A stretch of DNA of 64,000 nucleotides from an uncultured Luteimonas sp. (GCA_934541015.1 CAKTDC010000001.1:134863-198862), one strand, 5' to 3'. Shown: positions 25,843 through 35,704, counted from the first letter of the stretch. A program made the numbers and translations. Notes: generated from the letters alone by a model not told the origin.

Positions 25843-28320
25843 TCAGGCCGCTTCGCGCGGCTGCCGCTTGTGCTGCGGCAGATCGTAGTAGCCGGCCGAG
25901 CGCAGCTCGTGCGGATCGAAGTCGTCGACGGTGATCACGTCCAGCGTCAGCGCGCGCAATTCCTCCAGCTGCCGGCGCTCGTCGGCGGTGATCCAGCCCT
26001 CGCGCACGCCTTCGTCGAGCTGGCTGGCGAAATCGAGCGCCTCGATGTCGCTGGCCTTGAGCGCCTTGAGGAACTTGCGCTCCACCGGCTCGGCGGCGAT
26101 CGCCCTGGCCAGGTAGCTGTCGATGCGGCCGCCCATGTTGTTTTCGCAGGGCGTCAGGAACACCCCTTCGCCGAGCCGGTCGCGGGCTTCGTTGGGCGCC
26201 ATCAGCGACATCGCCACGCGGTGGCTCAGGCGGTCGCCCGGCGGCACGGCGCGTCGGCCGAACGGGAACACCACCGGCCACAGCAGCCAGCCCAGCGGCT
26301 TGATCGGGAAGTTGCGCAGCGCCTGCGACAGCGCCAGCTCGATCTGGTGGGCGCTGTTGTGGAAGGCCCAGGCCAGCAGCTGGCGGTCGGACTCGGGCGC
26401 CCCGGCGTCGTGGTGGCGCTTGAGCACCGCGGCCATCAGGTACAGGTGGCTGAGCACGTCGCCCAGGCGCCCCGACAGCGATTCCTTGAACTTGAGTTTG
26501 CCGCCCAGCGCGCCCAGCGAGACGTCGGTGAGCAGGGCGAGGTTGGCGGCGTAGCGGTCGAGCTTGCGGAAGTAGCGGCGGGTGTTGGCGTCGCCCGGCG
26601 CGGTGGCGAAGCGCGCGCCGGTGATGCCGAACCAGAACGAGCGCGTGGCGTTGGAGATCGCGCCGCCGATGTGGCTGTACAGTGCGTCGTCGAGCGCCTC
26701 CAGCCCGGCCTTCGGGTCCGGATCCTGCGCCGCCTTCATTTCCTTCATGATCCACGGATGGCAGAGGATCGAACCCTGCCCGAAGATCAGCAGGCTGCGG
26801 GTCATGATGTTGGCGCCCTCGACCGTGATCGCGATCGGCGAAGCCTGCCAGGCGCGGCCGCCGATGTTGCGCGGGCCGAGGATGATGCCCTTGCCGCCGA
26901 CGATGTCCATGAAGTCGGTGGCGACTTCGCGGCCCATCGAAGTGCAGTGGTACTTGGCGATCGCCGACGGCACCGACGGCACGTCGCCGCGGTCGACCGC
27001 GGCCGCCGTCGCCTGCGACAGCGCGCTGATCGCGTAGGCCTTGCCACCGATCCGCGCCAGCGCCTCCTCGACGCCCTCGAAGCGGCCGATCGACAGCCCG
27101 AACTGCTTGCGGATGCGCGCGTACGCGCCGCCGACCACGGCCGCGAACCTGGCGCCGCCGCTGGCGGTGGAGGGCAGGGTGATCGAGCGCCCGATCGCCA
27201 GGCACTCGTTGAGCATGTTCCAGCCCAGACCGGCCTTGTCGACGCCGCCGACCAGGTAGTGCAGCGGCAGGAACACCTCGCGGCCGCGCACCGGGCCGTT
27301 CTGGAACGGCGAGTTGAGCGGGAAGTGGCGGCGGCCGACCTCGACGCCCTCGGTCTCGCGCGGCAGCAGCGCCAGGGTGATGCCGATGTCGCGGGTGTCG
27401 CCGACCAGGCCGTCCGGGTCGTACATGCGGAAGGCCAGGCCGATCAGGGTCGCCACCGGCGCCAGGGTGATGTAGCGCTTGTCGAAGGTCAGCTTCACGC
27501 CCAGCACCTGGGCGCCGTTCCACTCGCCCTTGCAGACGATGCCGAAGTCGGGGATCGAGGTGGCGTCGGAGCCGGCGAAGGGGCCGGTCAGGCCGAAACA
27601 GGGCACGTCCTGCCCGGAGGCAAGGCGCGGCAGGTAGTAGTCCTTCTGCTCCTGCGTGCCGTAGTGCATCAGCAGTTCGCCGGGGCCGAGCGAGTTGGGC
27701 ACGCCCACGGTGGAGCTGACCACGCTCGACACCGAAGCCAGCTTCTGGATCACCTTGTGGTGCGCCAGCGCGCTGAAGCCCAGGCCGCCGTACTCCTTCG
27801 GGATGATCATGCCGAAGAAGCGGTTGCGCTTGATGAAGTCCCACATCTGCGGCGGCAGGTCGGCGTGGATGTGGTTGATCTCCCACTCGTTGGTCATCCG
27901 GCACAGTTCCTCGACCGGACCATCGAGGAAGGCCTGCTCCTCGGCGGTGAGCTCGGGCTTCGGGTAGGCCAGCAGCGTGTTCCAGTCCGGGTCGCCGGTG
28001 AACAGCTCGCCCTCGAAGCCAACCGAGCCGGTCTCCAGCGCGATGCGCTCGGTCTGCGACAGCGGCGGCAGCGCCTTGCGGAAGAACCGCAGCATCGGTG
28101 CGGTCAGCAGCGGCTTGCGGATGAACGGCAGCAGCAGGGGCAGCGCGATCGCGGCGAGGATGGCGGCGGCGACGAGGGTTGCGGTCCGGTTGGCGCCGAG
28201 GAACCAGCAGGCGACCAGAAGGGTGGCGACGATTGCGGTCCAGGACGCCAGGCGCAGGCGGTGGTAGGCGGCGAACGCCCCGGCCAGCAGGAACGCGATG
28301 AAGGGAAGGGCGACGCTCAT
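25843..28320 (-). CDS. fadE: acyl-CoA dehydrogenase FadE
   Basis: The 825-residue protein has two or three N-terminal membrane segments (about 1-65), the DUF1974-bearing long FadE layout, and acyl-CoA dehydrogenase motifs: FFGMIIPKEYGGLGFSALAHHKVIQKLAS, CFGLTGPFAGSDATSIPDFG (FAD/acyl contact), MDIVGGKGIILGPRNIGGRAWQ and ITVEGANIMTRSLLIFGQGSI. Gammaproteobacterial FadE (about 815 residues) catalyses the first step of fatty acid beta-oxidation and is membrane-associated. It is divergent from a TetR regulator gene, a common control arrangement. Confidence 0.96.
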   Translation of the reverse strand: MSVALPFIAFLLAGAFAAYHRLRLASWTAIVATLLVACWFLGANRTATLVAAAILAAIALPLLLPFIRKPLLTAPMLRFFRKALPPLSQTERIALETGSVGFEGELFTGDPDWNTLLAYPKPELTAEEQAFLDGPVEELCRMTNEWEINHIHADLPPQMWDFIKRNRFFGMIIPKEYGGLGFSALAHHKVIQKLASVSSVVSSTVGVPNSLGPGELLMHYGTQEQKDYYLPRLASGQDVPCFGLTGPFAGSDATSIPDFGIVCKGEWNGAQVLGVKLTFDKRYITLAPVATLIGLAFRMYDPDGLVGDTRDIGITLALLPRETEGVEVGRRHFPLNSPFQNGPVRGREVFLPLHYLVGGVDKAGLGWNMLNECLAIGRSITLPSTASGGARFAAVVGGAYARIRKQFGLSIGRFEGVEEALARIGGKAYAISALSQATAAAVDRGDVPSVPSAIAKYHCTSMGREVATDFMDIVGGKGIILGPRNIGGRAWQASPIAITVEGANIMTRSLLIFGQGSILCHPWIMKEMKAAQDPDPKAGLEALDDALYSHIGGAISNATRSFWFGITGARFATAPGDANTRRYFRKLDRYAANLALLTDVSLGALGGKLKFKESLSGRLGDVLSHLYLMAAVLKRHHDAGAPESDRQLLAWAFHNSAHQIELALSQALRNFPIKPLGWLLWPVVFPFGRRAVPPGDRLSHRVAMSLMAPNEARDRLGEGVFLTPCENNMGGRIDSYLARAIAAEPVERKFLKALKASDIEALDFASQLDEGVREGWITADERRQLEELRALTLDVITVDDFDPHELRSAGYYDLPQHKRQPREAA

Positions 28321-28470
28321 CCGGTGCCTCCGAAGTGATGGTGGCCGCGTGTGCCGGAGAATGCCGGCCGGACCGTACGGATGAGTATGGAACTGCCCCC
28401 GCGGGTTGTCAACGGCCCCGCGGATGGGCGACGATACGCTTCCCTTCGCCGGCGTATGGGCGGAATCTCC

Positions 28471-29097
28471 ATGGCATCACCCCCCCCCAGACAGCAGGCT
28501 GGCGCCCCGGCAAGCGGCGGCACATCCGGCAAACCCGCACGCACCGGCCGCCTGAGCGCGGAGGACTGGGCGCAGGCCGCGCTCGACATGATCGCCGAGC
28601 AGGGCGTGGCGGCGGTCGCGGTGGAGCCGCTGGCGCGCCGGCTCGGCGTCACCAAGGGCAGCTTCTACTGGCATTTCCCCTCGCGCGAGGCGCTGCTGCA
28701 GGCGGCGCTGGAGCGCTGGGAAAGCGTGGAGCAGGAAGCGGTGTTCGGCACCCTCGAGCGCGTGCCCGACGCGCGCGCGCGGCTGCGCTCGCTGTTCCAG
28801 ATGGTCGCCCACGAATACCAGTCGCACGTGATCTACAGCGCCCTGCTCAAGGCCCTCGACCACCCGGCGGTGCAGCCGGTGATCGACCGCGTGTCCAAGC
28901 GCCGCCTGGACTATCTGGCCGCGTCGTTCCGGCAGACCGGCCTGGGGCGCGAGGACGCGCTGCACCGTGCGCGCCTGACCTACGCCGCCTACGTCGGCTT
29001 CCTGCAGCTCAACCTGCAGCTGCACCAGGCGCGGATGCCGCAGGAGGAGTTCGAAGCCTACGTCGAGCACCTGGCCAGGACCCTGGTGCCGGCCTGA
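28471..29097 (+). CDS. TetR family regulator divergent from fadE
   Basis: The 208-residue protein has a disordered Pro/Gly-rich N-terminus, a TetR HTH (about 30-75: WAQAALDMIAEQGVAAVAVEPLARRLGVTKGSFYWHFPSREALL) and a helical ligand domain. The ATG at 28471 is chosen over in-frame ATGs at 28351, 28381 and 28456 because homology starts later and GCGGAA lies before it; this start is not certain. A run of nine C (28480-28488) right after the start encodes Pro residues and could shift the frame by slippage. Repression of fadE with acyl-CoA as ligand is inferred from position only. Confidence 0.88.
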   Translation: MASPPPRQQAGAPASGGTSGKPARTGRLSAEDWAQAALDMIAEQGVAAVAVEPLARRLGVTKGSFYWHFPSREALLQAALERWESVEQEAVFGTLERVPDARARLRSLFQMVAHEYQSHVIYSALLKALDHPAVQPVIDRVSKRRLDYLAASFRQTGLGREDALHRARLTYAAYVGFLQLNLQLHQARMPQEEFEAYVEHLARTLVPA

Positions 29098-29108
29098 GCA
29101 AATGGAGC

Positions 29109-29209
29109 AAATGGTGCCGGGGACAATTCCCGGTTGATGAAATGGTGCCGGGGCCGGTTTTCGTCGACCGGAAATTGTCCCCGGCACCATTTCACCGGCA
29201 CCATTTCAC
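29109..29209. repeat. AAATGGTGCCGGGGACA inverted-repeat cluster
   Basis: Four arms of one element lie in 101 bases: forward at 29109-29128 and 29140-29155, reverse at 29170-29193 and a shorter reverse CCGGCACCATTTCAC at 29195-29209. The two inner arms pair into a long stem. A complete single copy lies at 31908-31963. It separates the TetR gene from the XRE gene. Confidence 0.9.
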
Positions 29210-29229
29210 AGCGGGAGGATCTTGACGCC

Positions 29230-29970
29230 ATGAGCGTGTCGGTGGATCTGGTCAACGCCCTCAAGCGCAGCCTGCGTGCGCAGGGGCTGACCTACCGCGA
29301 GCTGGCGCAGCGCATCGGCCTGAGCGAAGCGGCGGTCAAGCGCATGTTCTCGCGGCGGGCGATGAGCCTGCTGCGGCTCGAACAGATCTGCGAGGTGCTG
29401 GGCGTCGGCCTGGCCGAACTCGGCGCGGAGGCCGGGCGCGGCCAGGCGCCGATGGCCCAGCTCGATGCGCGCCAGGAACAGGCCCTGGTCGACGATCCCG
29501 CGCTGATGCTGGCGATGTTCCTGGGCATCAACCGCTGGCGCCAGGAGGACGTGATGCGGCATTTCGCGTTCACCCTGCCGCAGTGGACCGGACTGCTGGC
29601 CAGGCTCGACCGGCTGGGGATGATCGAGCTGCTGCCGGGCAACCGGGTGCGGCCGCTGACCGCGCGCAATTTCCGCTGGCTGACCGACGGGCCGATGGAG
29701 CGGCATTTCCGCAACGCGCTGCTGGGCGATTATTTCGCCGACCCGTTCGACGGCGAGCAGGATCGCCTGCTCCTGCTCAGCGGTAGCCTCAGCCCCGAGG
29801 GTGTGGGCCAGATGAAGGCGCGGCTGGACGAGGTCGCCCGCGAGTTCGACGGGCTGCTCGCGCGCGATGCCGCGCTGCCGTCGGAGGAGCGCGTCGGCGT
29901 GAGCCTGGTGCTGGCGCAGAAGCCGTGGCTGCTGAAGGTGTTCGCACCGTATCGCCGCGCAAATCATTGA
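29230..29970 (+). CDS. XRE-type transcriptional regulator
   Basis: The 246-residue protein has an N-terminal Cro/C1-type HTH (about 5-60: VDLVNALKRSLRAQGLTYRELAQRIGLSEAAVKRMFSRRAMSLLRLEQICEVLGVGLAELG). A ~180-residue C-terminal domain (LMLAMFLGINRWRQEDVMRHFAFTLPQWTGLLARLDRLGMIELLPGNRVRPLTARNFRWL) looks like a winged-helix or ligand-sensing part common in proteobacterial XRE regulators of this length. GGGAGG lies nine bases before the ATG at 29230. The target is unknown. It is flanked upstream by the repeat cluster, so it is probably transcribed independently of the TetR gene. Confidence 0.88.
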   Translation: MSVSVDLVNALKRSLRAQGLTYRELAQRIGLSEAAVKRMFSRRAMSLLRLEQICEVLGVGLAELGAEAGRGQAPMAQLDARQEQALVDDPALMLAMFLGINRWRQEDVMRHFAFTLPQWTGLLARLDRLGMIELLPGNRVRPLTARNFRWLTDGPMERHFRNALLGDYFADPFDGEQDRLLLLSGSLSPEGVGQMKARLDEVAREFDGLLARDAALPSEERVGVSLVLAQKPWLLKVFAPYRRANH

Positions 29971-30145
29971 TGTGCCGTGTGACGTCCGCGGTGGCGCCGT
30001 GCGGGATGCGAGGTCGCTTTTTCTGGAAGCGGTTACATCGCCGGCAGTTCCGCGCCTGCGCGCAATTTTCCCGGCCAAGCACATAGACTTGCGCCATTGC
30101 TTTGCTTTGCCGGCGCTTCGCCGGATTTCTTCCTGGAGGACATCG

Positions 30146-31903
30146 ATGAATGCAATTCCGCGACCGCAGGCGTCGCCCGCGGCTCGCAGTCGGTTGGCTG
30201 CGCTCAACGAATGGGTTGCCGAAGTCGCCGCGCTGACGCAGCCGCAGGCGATCCACTGGTGCGACGGCGGCGATGCCGAATACCGCGCGCTGGTGAAACA
30301 GATGCTGGCCGACGGCACCCTGCTCGAGCTCAACCAGGACATGCACCCGGGCTGCTACCTGCACCGTTCGCATCCGGACGACGTGGCGCGGGTGGAGCAC
30401 CTGACCTTCGTCTGCACGCGCGAGCGCGACGATGCCGGCCCCAACAACCACTGGATGCCGCCGGCCGAAGCGCATGCCAAGGTCGACGCGCTGTTCGATG
30501 GCTGCATGCGCGGGCGCACGCTCTACGTGGTGCCCTACTGCATGGGCCCGATCGATTCGCCGCTGGCGCGCTGCGGGGTGGAGATCACCGATTCGCCCTA
30601 CGTCGTGGCCAACATGAGGCTGATGACGCGGATGGGCGCGGCGGCGCTGGCGCGCATCGAGCGCGAGGGCGCGGAAGGAAAGCCCTTCGTGCGCGGCCTG
30701 CATTCGACCGGCGAGCTGGATCCGGACCGCCGCTTCATCATGCACTTCCCCGAGGAGCTGTCGATCAAGTCCTACGGCTCCGGCTACGGCGGCAACGCCC
30801 TGCTGGGCAAGAAGTGCCACGCCCTGCGCATCGCCTCCTGGCAGGCGCGGCAGGAGGGCTGGCTGGCCGAGCACATGCTGATCCTCGGCATCGAAACCCC
30901 GAAGGGCGACACCCACTATGTCGCCGCCGCCTTCCCCAGCGCCTGCGGCAAGACCAACCTGGCCATGCTGATTCCGCCCGAGGGCCATCGCGCGCAGGGC
31001 TGGAAGATCTGGACGGTGGGCGACGACATCGCCTGGCTGCACCCGGGCGAGGACGGCCGGCTGTGGGCGATCAACCCCGAGGCCGGCTATTTCGGCGTGG
31101 CCCCGGGCACGTCGGCAAAGACCAACCCCAATGCGCTGGCCACGATCCAGCGCGACACCATTTTCACCAACGTCGCGGTCACCGCCGACAACCAGCCGTG
31201 GTGGGAAGGGCTCGACGACCGCGTGCCGGCGTACGACTGGCAGGGCCGCCCCTACGATCCGGCCAACGGCCCGGCGGCGCATCCGAACTCGCGCTTCACC
31301 GTCAGCGCGAAGCAGTGCCCGAGCTGGTCGCCGCGCGCGGAGGACGCGCAGGGCGTGCCGATCTCGGCGATCCTGTTCGGCGGCCGCCGCTCGACCCTGC
31401 TGCCGCTGGTGCTGGAGGCGCGCGACTGGACCCACGCCGTGCGCGTGGGCGCCTCGATGGGGTCGGAGACCACCGCCGCGGCGACCGGCAAGGTCGGCGT
31501 GATGCGGCGCGACCCGATGGCGATGAAGCCCTTCTGCGGCTATCACTTCGGCGACTATTTCGCGCACTGGCTGTCGTTCGACAGGCCGGGGGTGCGGCTG
31601 CCGCGGGTGTTCCATGTCAACTGGTTCCGCAAGGGCGCCGACGGCCGCTTCCTGTGGCCGGGATTCGGCGAGAACATGCGCGTGCTGGAGTGGATCGTCG
31701 GCCGCGTGGAAGGCGCGCTCGAGGCGCGCGAGAGCGCCGTGGGCCTGCTTCCGCTTGAAGGCGCGATCGTCTCCCCGCAGTGCACGGCCGAGGCGCTGGC
31801 TGAGGTCACCGGCTTCGATGAGGCCGCCTGGCCGGACGAGCAGGCCGAGATCGCCGGGCACATGGAGGCGTACCGCGACCGCCTGCCCACGCAACTGCTC
31901 TGA
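30146..31903 (+). CDS. pckG: phosphoenolpyruvate carboxykinase (GTP)
   Basis: The 585-residue enzyme has the GTP-PEPCK motifs: [39 protein letters not shown] (substrate site), [13 protein letters not shown] (kinase-1 loop with the hyper-reactive Cys) and the kinase-2 region [34 protein letters not shown]. It converts oxaloacetate and GTP to phosphoenolpyruvate, the entry step of gluconeogenesis. TGGAGG lies seven bases before the ATG at 30146. Bacterial GTP-type PEPCK is less common than the ATP type but usual in xanthomonads. A repeat hairpin four bases after the stop may end the transcript. Confidence 0.97.
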   Translation: MNAIPRPQASPAARSRLAALNEWVAEVAALTQPQAIHWCDGGDAEYRALVKQMLADGTLLELNQDMHPGCYLHRSHPDDVARVEHLTFVCTRERDDAGPNNHWMPPAEAHAKVDALFDGCMRGRTLYVVPYCMGPIDSPLARCGVEITDSPYVVANMRLMTRMGAAALARIEREGAEGKPFVRGLHSTGELDPDRRFIMHFPEELSIKSYGSGYGGNALLGKKCHALRIASWQARQEGWLAEHMLILGIETPKGDTHYVAAAFPSACGKTNLAMLIPPEGHRAQGWKIWTVGDDIAWLHPGEDGRLWAINPEAGYFGVAPGTSAKTNPNALATIQRDTIFTNVAVTADNQPWWEGLDDRVPAYDWQGRPYDPANGPAAHPNSRFTVSAKQCPSWSPRAEDAQGVPISAILFGGRRSTLLPLVLEARDWTHAVRVGASMGSETTAAATGKVGVMRRDPMAMKPFCGYHFGDYFAHWLSFDRPGVRLPRVFHVNWFRKGADGRFLWPGFGENMRVLEWIVGRVEGALEARESAVGLLPLEGAIVSPQCTAEALAEVTGFDEAAWPDEQAEIAGHMEAYRDRLPTQLL

Positions 31904-31907
31904 TGCC

Positions 31908-31963
31908 GAAATGGTGCCGGGGACAATTTCCGTCGGCTGGAAAAATGTCCCCGGCACCATTTC
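31908..31963. repeat. GAAATGGTGCCGGGGACA inverted-repeat element, single copy
   Basis: This is a complete 56-base element. The left arm GAAATGGTGCCGGGGACA begins at 31908, the right arm is its complement ending at 31963, and the imperfect centre is aatttccgtcggctgg. Both outer ends are identical to arms in the 29.1 kb cluster. It lies four bases after the pckG stop. Confidence 0.9.
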
Positions 31964-32016
31964 CGCGAGGTCGATAGAATGGAGCCACGCCGCTCCGGCG
32001 GGTACGGAACAGGCCC

Positions 32017-33288
32017 GTGAACGCACAGCTGTCGTCGATGGTGAATGCCGCCGGGGCCGCCGCCGCCGCCGGCCGCTGGCAGGAGGCGGAGCGGCTCTGG
32101 GGCCAGGTGCATGCGCTGGATCCGGACAACGTCCAGGCGCTTTTCAGCCTGGGCGTCCACGCCTTCCAGCGCGGCGACGCGCAGGCGGCGCTGGAGCTGC
32201 TGCAGCAGGCGCGGGCGCGGGCGCCGCGCGACCCCATGCTGCCGCTGACGATCGGCCGGATCCACCGCGAGGCAGGCCGCCCCGAGCAGGAGTGGGGCGC
32301 ACTCATCGCGGCGCTGGAGATCGATCCGTTCTTCCTTCCCGCGCTGCTGGGCAAGGCCGAATTCCTCGAGCGCCAGGGCAAGCCCAGGGCGGCGGCCGCG
32401 GCATTCGGCAACGCACTGAAGGTGGCGCCGGCCGAGCCGGACTGGCCCAGGGCGCTTGAGCGTCGACTCGCGCACGCGCGTGAGGTGGTCGAGCGCGACA
32501 CCATGGAGCTGGTCGAATACCTCGGCCACCGGGTGGCCGCCAGGCGTGCCTCGGTGGACCAGGCGCGGGCGGCGCGCTGGGACGAGGCCGTCTCGATCCT
32601 TGCCGGGCGCACGCGGCCCTATCACTCGCAGTGCAACCAGCTGCACGTGCCGCGGCTGCCGGCGCTCACCTTCTACGACGACACGCTGTTCCCGTGGATG
32701 CAGGAGATCGAATCCCGCACCGGGGTGATCAAGACCGAGCTGCAGGAGATGCTCGCCCGGCGCGGCGAGGAGTTCGTGCCCTACATCCAGTACCGGCCGG
32801 GCGACCCGGTCAACCAGTGGGACAAGCTCAACCATTCGCGCAACTGGAGCGGTTTCCACCTCTACGCGCACGGCGAGCCGGTGGCCGCGCACCTGGCCGA
32901 ATGCCCGCGCACGGCCGAGGCGCTGGCGCGGGTGGACGCGGTGGAGATCGCGGGACTGTGCCCGAACGCGATGTTCTCCGCGCTCGCCCCCGGCGCGCAT
33001 ATCCCGCCGCACACCGGCGAGACCAATGCGCGCCTGGTCGCGCACCTGCCGCTGGTGGTGCCCGAGGGATGCAGCTTCCGCGTCGGCTACGACACCAGGT
33101 CGTGGCGTGAAGGCAAGTGCTGGGTGTTCGACGACACCCTCGAGCACGAGGCCCGCAACGACAGCAGCCAGCTGCGCGTGATCCTGATGTTCGACGTGTG
33201 GAATCCGCTGCTTGCGCTGGAAGAACGCGAGATGGTGACTGCGCTTGCAGAAGCGGTCGGGGACTACCGCACCGGCAAGGACGGCTGA
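32017..33288 (+). CDS. TPR protein with aspartyl/asparaginyl beta-hydroxylase domain
   Basis: The 423-residue protein starts at a GTG (32017); an ATG at 32038 is possible. The N-terminal ~160 residues are TPR-like helical pairs ([50 protein letters not shown]...). The C-terminal ~200 are an Asp/Asn beta-hydroxylase (2OG/Fe2+) domain: His in HIPPHTGETNARLVAHLPLVVPEGCSFRVG, second His in CWVFDDTLEHEARNDSSQLRVILMFDVWNP, with the Arg for 2-oxoglutarate just after it. Such enzymes hydroxylate Asp/Asn in peptides or lipids. There is no signal peptide, so it is cytoplasmic. It heads a three-gene plus-strand run with a second TPR oxygenase. Confidence 0.9.
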   Translation: MNAQLSSMVNAAGAAAAAGRWQEAERLWGQVHALDPDNVQALFSLGVHAFQRGDAQAALELLQQARARAPRDPMLPLTIGRIHREAGRPEQEWGALIAALEIDPFFLPALLGKAEFLERQGKPRAAAAAFGNALKVAPAEPDWPRALERRLAHAREVVERDTMELVEYLGHRVAARRASVDQARAARWDEAVSILAGRTRPYHSQCNQLHVPRLPALTFYDDTLFPWMQEIESRTGVIKTELQEMLARRGEEFVPYIQYRPGDPVNQWDKLNHSRNWSGFHLYAHGEPVAAHLAECPRTAEALARVDAVEIAGLCPNAMFSALAPGAHIPPHTGETNARLVAHLPLVVPEGCSFRVGYDTRSWREGKCWVFDDTLEHEARNDSSQLRVILMFDVWNPLLALEEREMVTALAEAVGDYRTGKDG

Positions 33289-33378
33289 GCGCGACGCGCG
33301 CCGGCGGCGACGGCGCGTGCGGCAGGAAGTAAGCTCCGATCCGGATGGACAAGGGCGACGCTGCCCGGGGAGAGTGGA

Positions 33379-33855
33379 ATGGGAACGACGAGACGCCTGC
33401 CGGGGGCCTGCTGGCTGATGCCGGCGCTGCTGCTTCCGGGGACGATCGCCGCCGCCGGGGGGACGCATCCCTGCGCGACGGTCGCTGAGCCGGTGAAACG
33501 CCTGGCCTGCTACGACGAGGCCTTCCCGCCGCCGCCGGAGGTCCACGAAGCGGCGGTGCGCCGGGCGCGCGAGGATTTCGGCCGCGATGAAGCGCCGGTG
33601 ACTCTGGCCAATCCCGGCCAGGACGCCAGCGATATCGATCCGCGGCACATCGGTAGCCGGATCAGCCGGGTCGACCACGACAACGGCCAGCGCCGGATCA
33701 CCCTCGAGAACGGTCAGGTCTGGCGGCAGACCGAGGCGACCACGGCCGGGCACATGAGCGTCGGCGACGAGGTGGTGGTGCGCAAGGGAGTGATGGGCAG
33801 CTATCTGCTGGTGACCCAGGCTGGCGTGGGGCTGCGCGTGCGCCGTATCCGCTGA
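33379..33855 (+). CDS. small exported protein with RLACYD motif
   Basis: The 158-residue protein has a signal peptide (about 1-25, LLLPGTIAAAGG), then HPCATVAEPVKRLACYDEAFP. This Cys-x(n)-RLACYD pattern opens many small secreted proteobacterial proteins of unknown function. The C-terminal ~80 residues (GSRISRVDHDNGQRRITLENGQVWRQTEATTAGHMSVGDEVVVRKGVMGSYLLVTQAGVGLRVRRIR) look like a small beta-barrel. The start has GGGGAGAG five bases upstream. It lies between the two TPR oxygenase genes, with a 10-base gap to the second. Confidence 0.8.
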   Translation: MGTTRRLPGACWLMPALLLPGTIAAAGGTHPCATVAEPVKRLACYDEAFPPPPEVHEAAVRRAREDFGRDEAPVTLANPGQDASDIDPRHIGSRISRVDHDNGQRRITLENGQVWRQTEATTAGHMSVGDEVVVRKGVMGSYLLVTQAGVGLRVRRIR

Positions 33856-33865
33856 CGGCGGTCGC

Positions 33866-35704
33866 ATGCAGGCCCGCAACCAGCCACTGACCGCCGTCCA
33901 GGCGGAGAGATTCCGCTCGGCGCTGGCGCGACTGCGTTCCGGGAAGATCGGCGATGCCGTTGCGATCGCGCGGGCGCTGGTGCGGGAGGCGCCCGATGCG
34001 GCGGACGCACAGCAGCTGCTGGGCATGGCGCTGGCCGACGCCGGCGATCGGGCCGGCGGGGAGACGGCGTTCCGGCAGGCGCTGGCGCTGTCTCCGGGCA
34101 GTCCCGCCGTTGCGCTGAACTTTGCCGCCTGGCTGCGCCGCAGCGGCCGGCCAGCCGACGCCCTGGCGGTGCTCGATCCCTGTCCCGACACAGCGCCGAT
34201 CCTGGTCCAGCAAGGGCTGGCGGCGGCGCAGCTGGGGGATCATCGTCGCGCGCGCGACGCGTTCCAGCGCGCCCTGGAGCGTGAGCCCGAGTCGGTGTCG
34301 GCCCTGCATGGCCTCGGCAACGTCCTGCGGGGGCTGGGTGAGCATGATGCCGCGGCGGCCTGCTTCCGCAGAGTGACCGTGCTGGTGCCGGGTAACGCGG
34401 CCGGGTGGTTCGGTCTCGGTGCCGCGCAGCGGATGCAGGGGCGCATCGAGGAAGCACTGTCCAGTCTGCAGCGCGCGCGGGTGCTGGGCATGGATTCGCC
34501 GGAACTGCACAACGCCATCAACGGCACCCTTTACGATGCGGGGCGGCCTCGGGAGGCGCTGTCCGGCGCGCGGGCGCTGCTGAGCCGTTTCCCGGGCCAT
34601 CTCGAAGGGCATCGCACGCTCGCTGGCCTGCTCTGGGAAGCCGGTACCAGCCTGGCTCCGGGCGAGGATCCACTGCAGGTGTTCCGCGACGCCGTGCGCA
34701 GCCGCGCCGATGACCGGCCGCTGCGGCTCGCTCTGGTGCGCATGCTGCTGTCGGCGCGCATGGCTGCCGAGGCGCTGGACTGGCTGCAGCCGCTGCTGCG
34801 GCAGGGGCAGGCCGATCCGCTGCGCGACTGGCACGCGGCCGAGTGCCTGTCGGCGCTGGGCCTGCACGCGCAGGCCGACGCACGCTTCGAGGCCGCGCAG
34901 CGACATCTGGGCGACGATCCGGCCCTGCTCGGCGCCCGCGCCCGCCATGCCTTCCGCGCGGGCCAGCCGGACCTGGCCGAGGCCTGCGCCACCCGCGCGG
35001 TCGCCGTCGATGCGCACAATCCGGACGGCTGGAGCCTGCTCGGACTGGCTTGGCGGCTGTCCGGCGACCCGCGGGAGGACTGGCTGTTCGGCTACGAGCG
35101 CCTGGTCGGGTATGTCGAAGTCGCGCCGCCGCCGGGCCATGGGGAGGTGGCATCGTTCCTGTCCGCGCTCGCGGCGACGCTCGATGCGATGCACCTGGCG
35201 GGGCGCGAGCCGGTCAACCAGAGCGTGCGCGGAGGTTCACAGACCCCGGGGCGCCTGTTCGGCAGGAACGATCCGGTGCTCGAGGCGACCCGTGCGACGC
35301 TGCAGGTGGCGGTCGAACGGTGGCTGGCAGGCCTGCCGCGCGATGACGCGCATCCGTTCCTGTCGCGCAACCGCGGGCGAATGCGGATCGTCGGCTCGTG
35401 GTCGGTGCGGCTTCGGTCCTCGGGCCGGCACGCCAACCATATCCATACCGAAGGCTGGACCAGCTCGGCCTTCTACGTGGCGCTGCCCGGCTCGATGCGC
35501 CGCGACGAGGGCGAGCCGCATGCGGGATGGCTGCAGTTCGGGCAGCCGCTGGAGGACCTCGGCCTGGATCTCCCACCGCGCAGGCTGCTGCGGCCGCAGC
35601 CGGGACACCTGGCGCTGTTCCCTTCCTACATGTGGCACGGCACCGTGCCGTTCGAAGACGAGGAGCCGCGCCTGACGGTGGCGTTCGATATGCAGCCGCG
35701 GTGA
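33866..35704 (+). CDS. TPR protein with C-terminal 2OG-Fe(II) oxygenase domain
   Basis: The 612-residue protein has about ten TPR units (residues 1-400, for example DAADAQQLLGMALADAGDRAGGETAFRQALALSPGSPAVALNFAAWLRRSGRPADALAVL). A ~200-residue C-terminal domain contains GSWSVRLRSSGRHANHIHTEGWTSSAFYVALPG and LRPQPGHLALFPSYMWHGTVPFEDEEPRLTVAFDM. The His-x-His, later WHGT and final Arg are laid out as in the putative 2OG-Fe(II) oxygenase family (2OG-FeII_Oxy_5, TIGR02466), and the stand-alone protein at 40891-41580 has the same layout. There is no signal peptide. The TPR part would hold a protein or peptide substrate. The substrate is unknown. Confidence 0.88.
   Translation: MQARNQPLTAVQAERFRSALARLRSGKIGDAVAIARALVREAPDAADAQQLLGMALADAGDRAGGETAFRQALALSPGSPAVALNFAAWLRRSGRPADALAVLDPCPDTAPILVQQGLAAAQLGDHRRARDAFQRALEREPESVSALHGLGNVLRGLGEHDAAAACFRRVTVLVPGNAAGWFGLGAAQRMQGRIEEALSSLQRARVLGMDSPELHNAINGTLYDAGRPREALSGARALLSRFPGHLEGHRTLAGLLWEAGTSLAPGEDPLQVFRDAVRSRADDRPLRLALVRMLLSARMAAEALDWLQPLLRQGQADPLRDWHAAECLSALGLHAQADARFEAAQRHLGDDPALLGARARHAFRAGQPDLAEACATRAVAVDAHNPDGWSLLGLAWRLSGDPREDWLFGYERLVGYVEVAPPPGHGEVASFLSALAATLDAMHLAGREPVNQSVRGGSQTPGRLFGRNDPVLEATRATLQVAVERWLAGLPRDDAHPFLSRNRGRMRIVGSWSVRLRSSGRHANHIHTEGWTSSAFYVALPGSMRRDEGEPHAGWLQFGQPLEDLGLDLPPRRLLRPQPGHLALFPSYMWHGTVPFEDEEPRLTVAFDMQPR

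Noticed and set aside
25723..28338. 871-codon plus-strand frame opposite fadE
   Set aside because: It is antisense to fadE, His/Arg/Gln-rich, with no recognisable domain.
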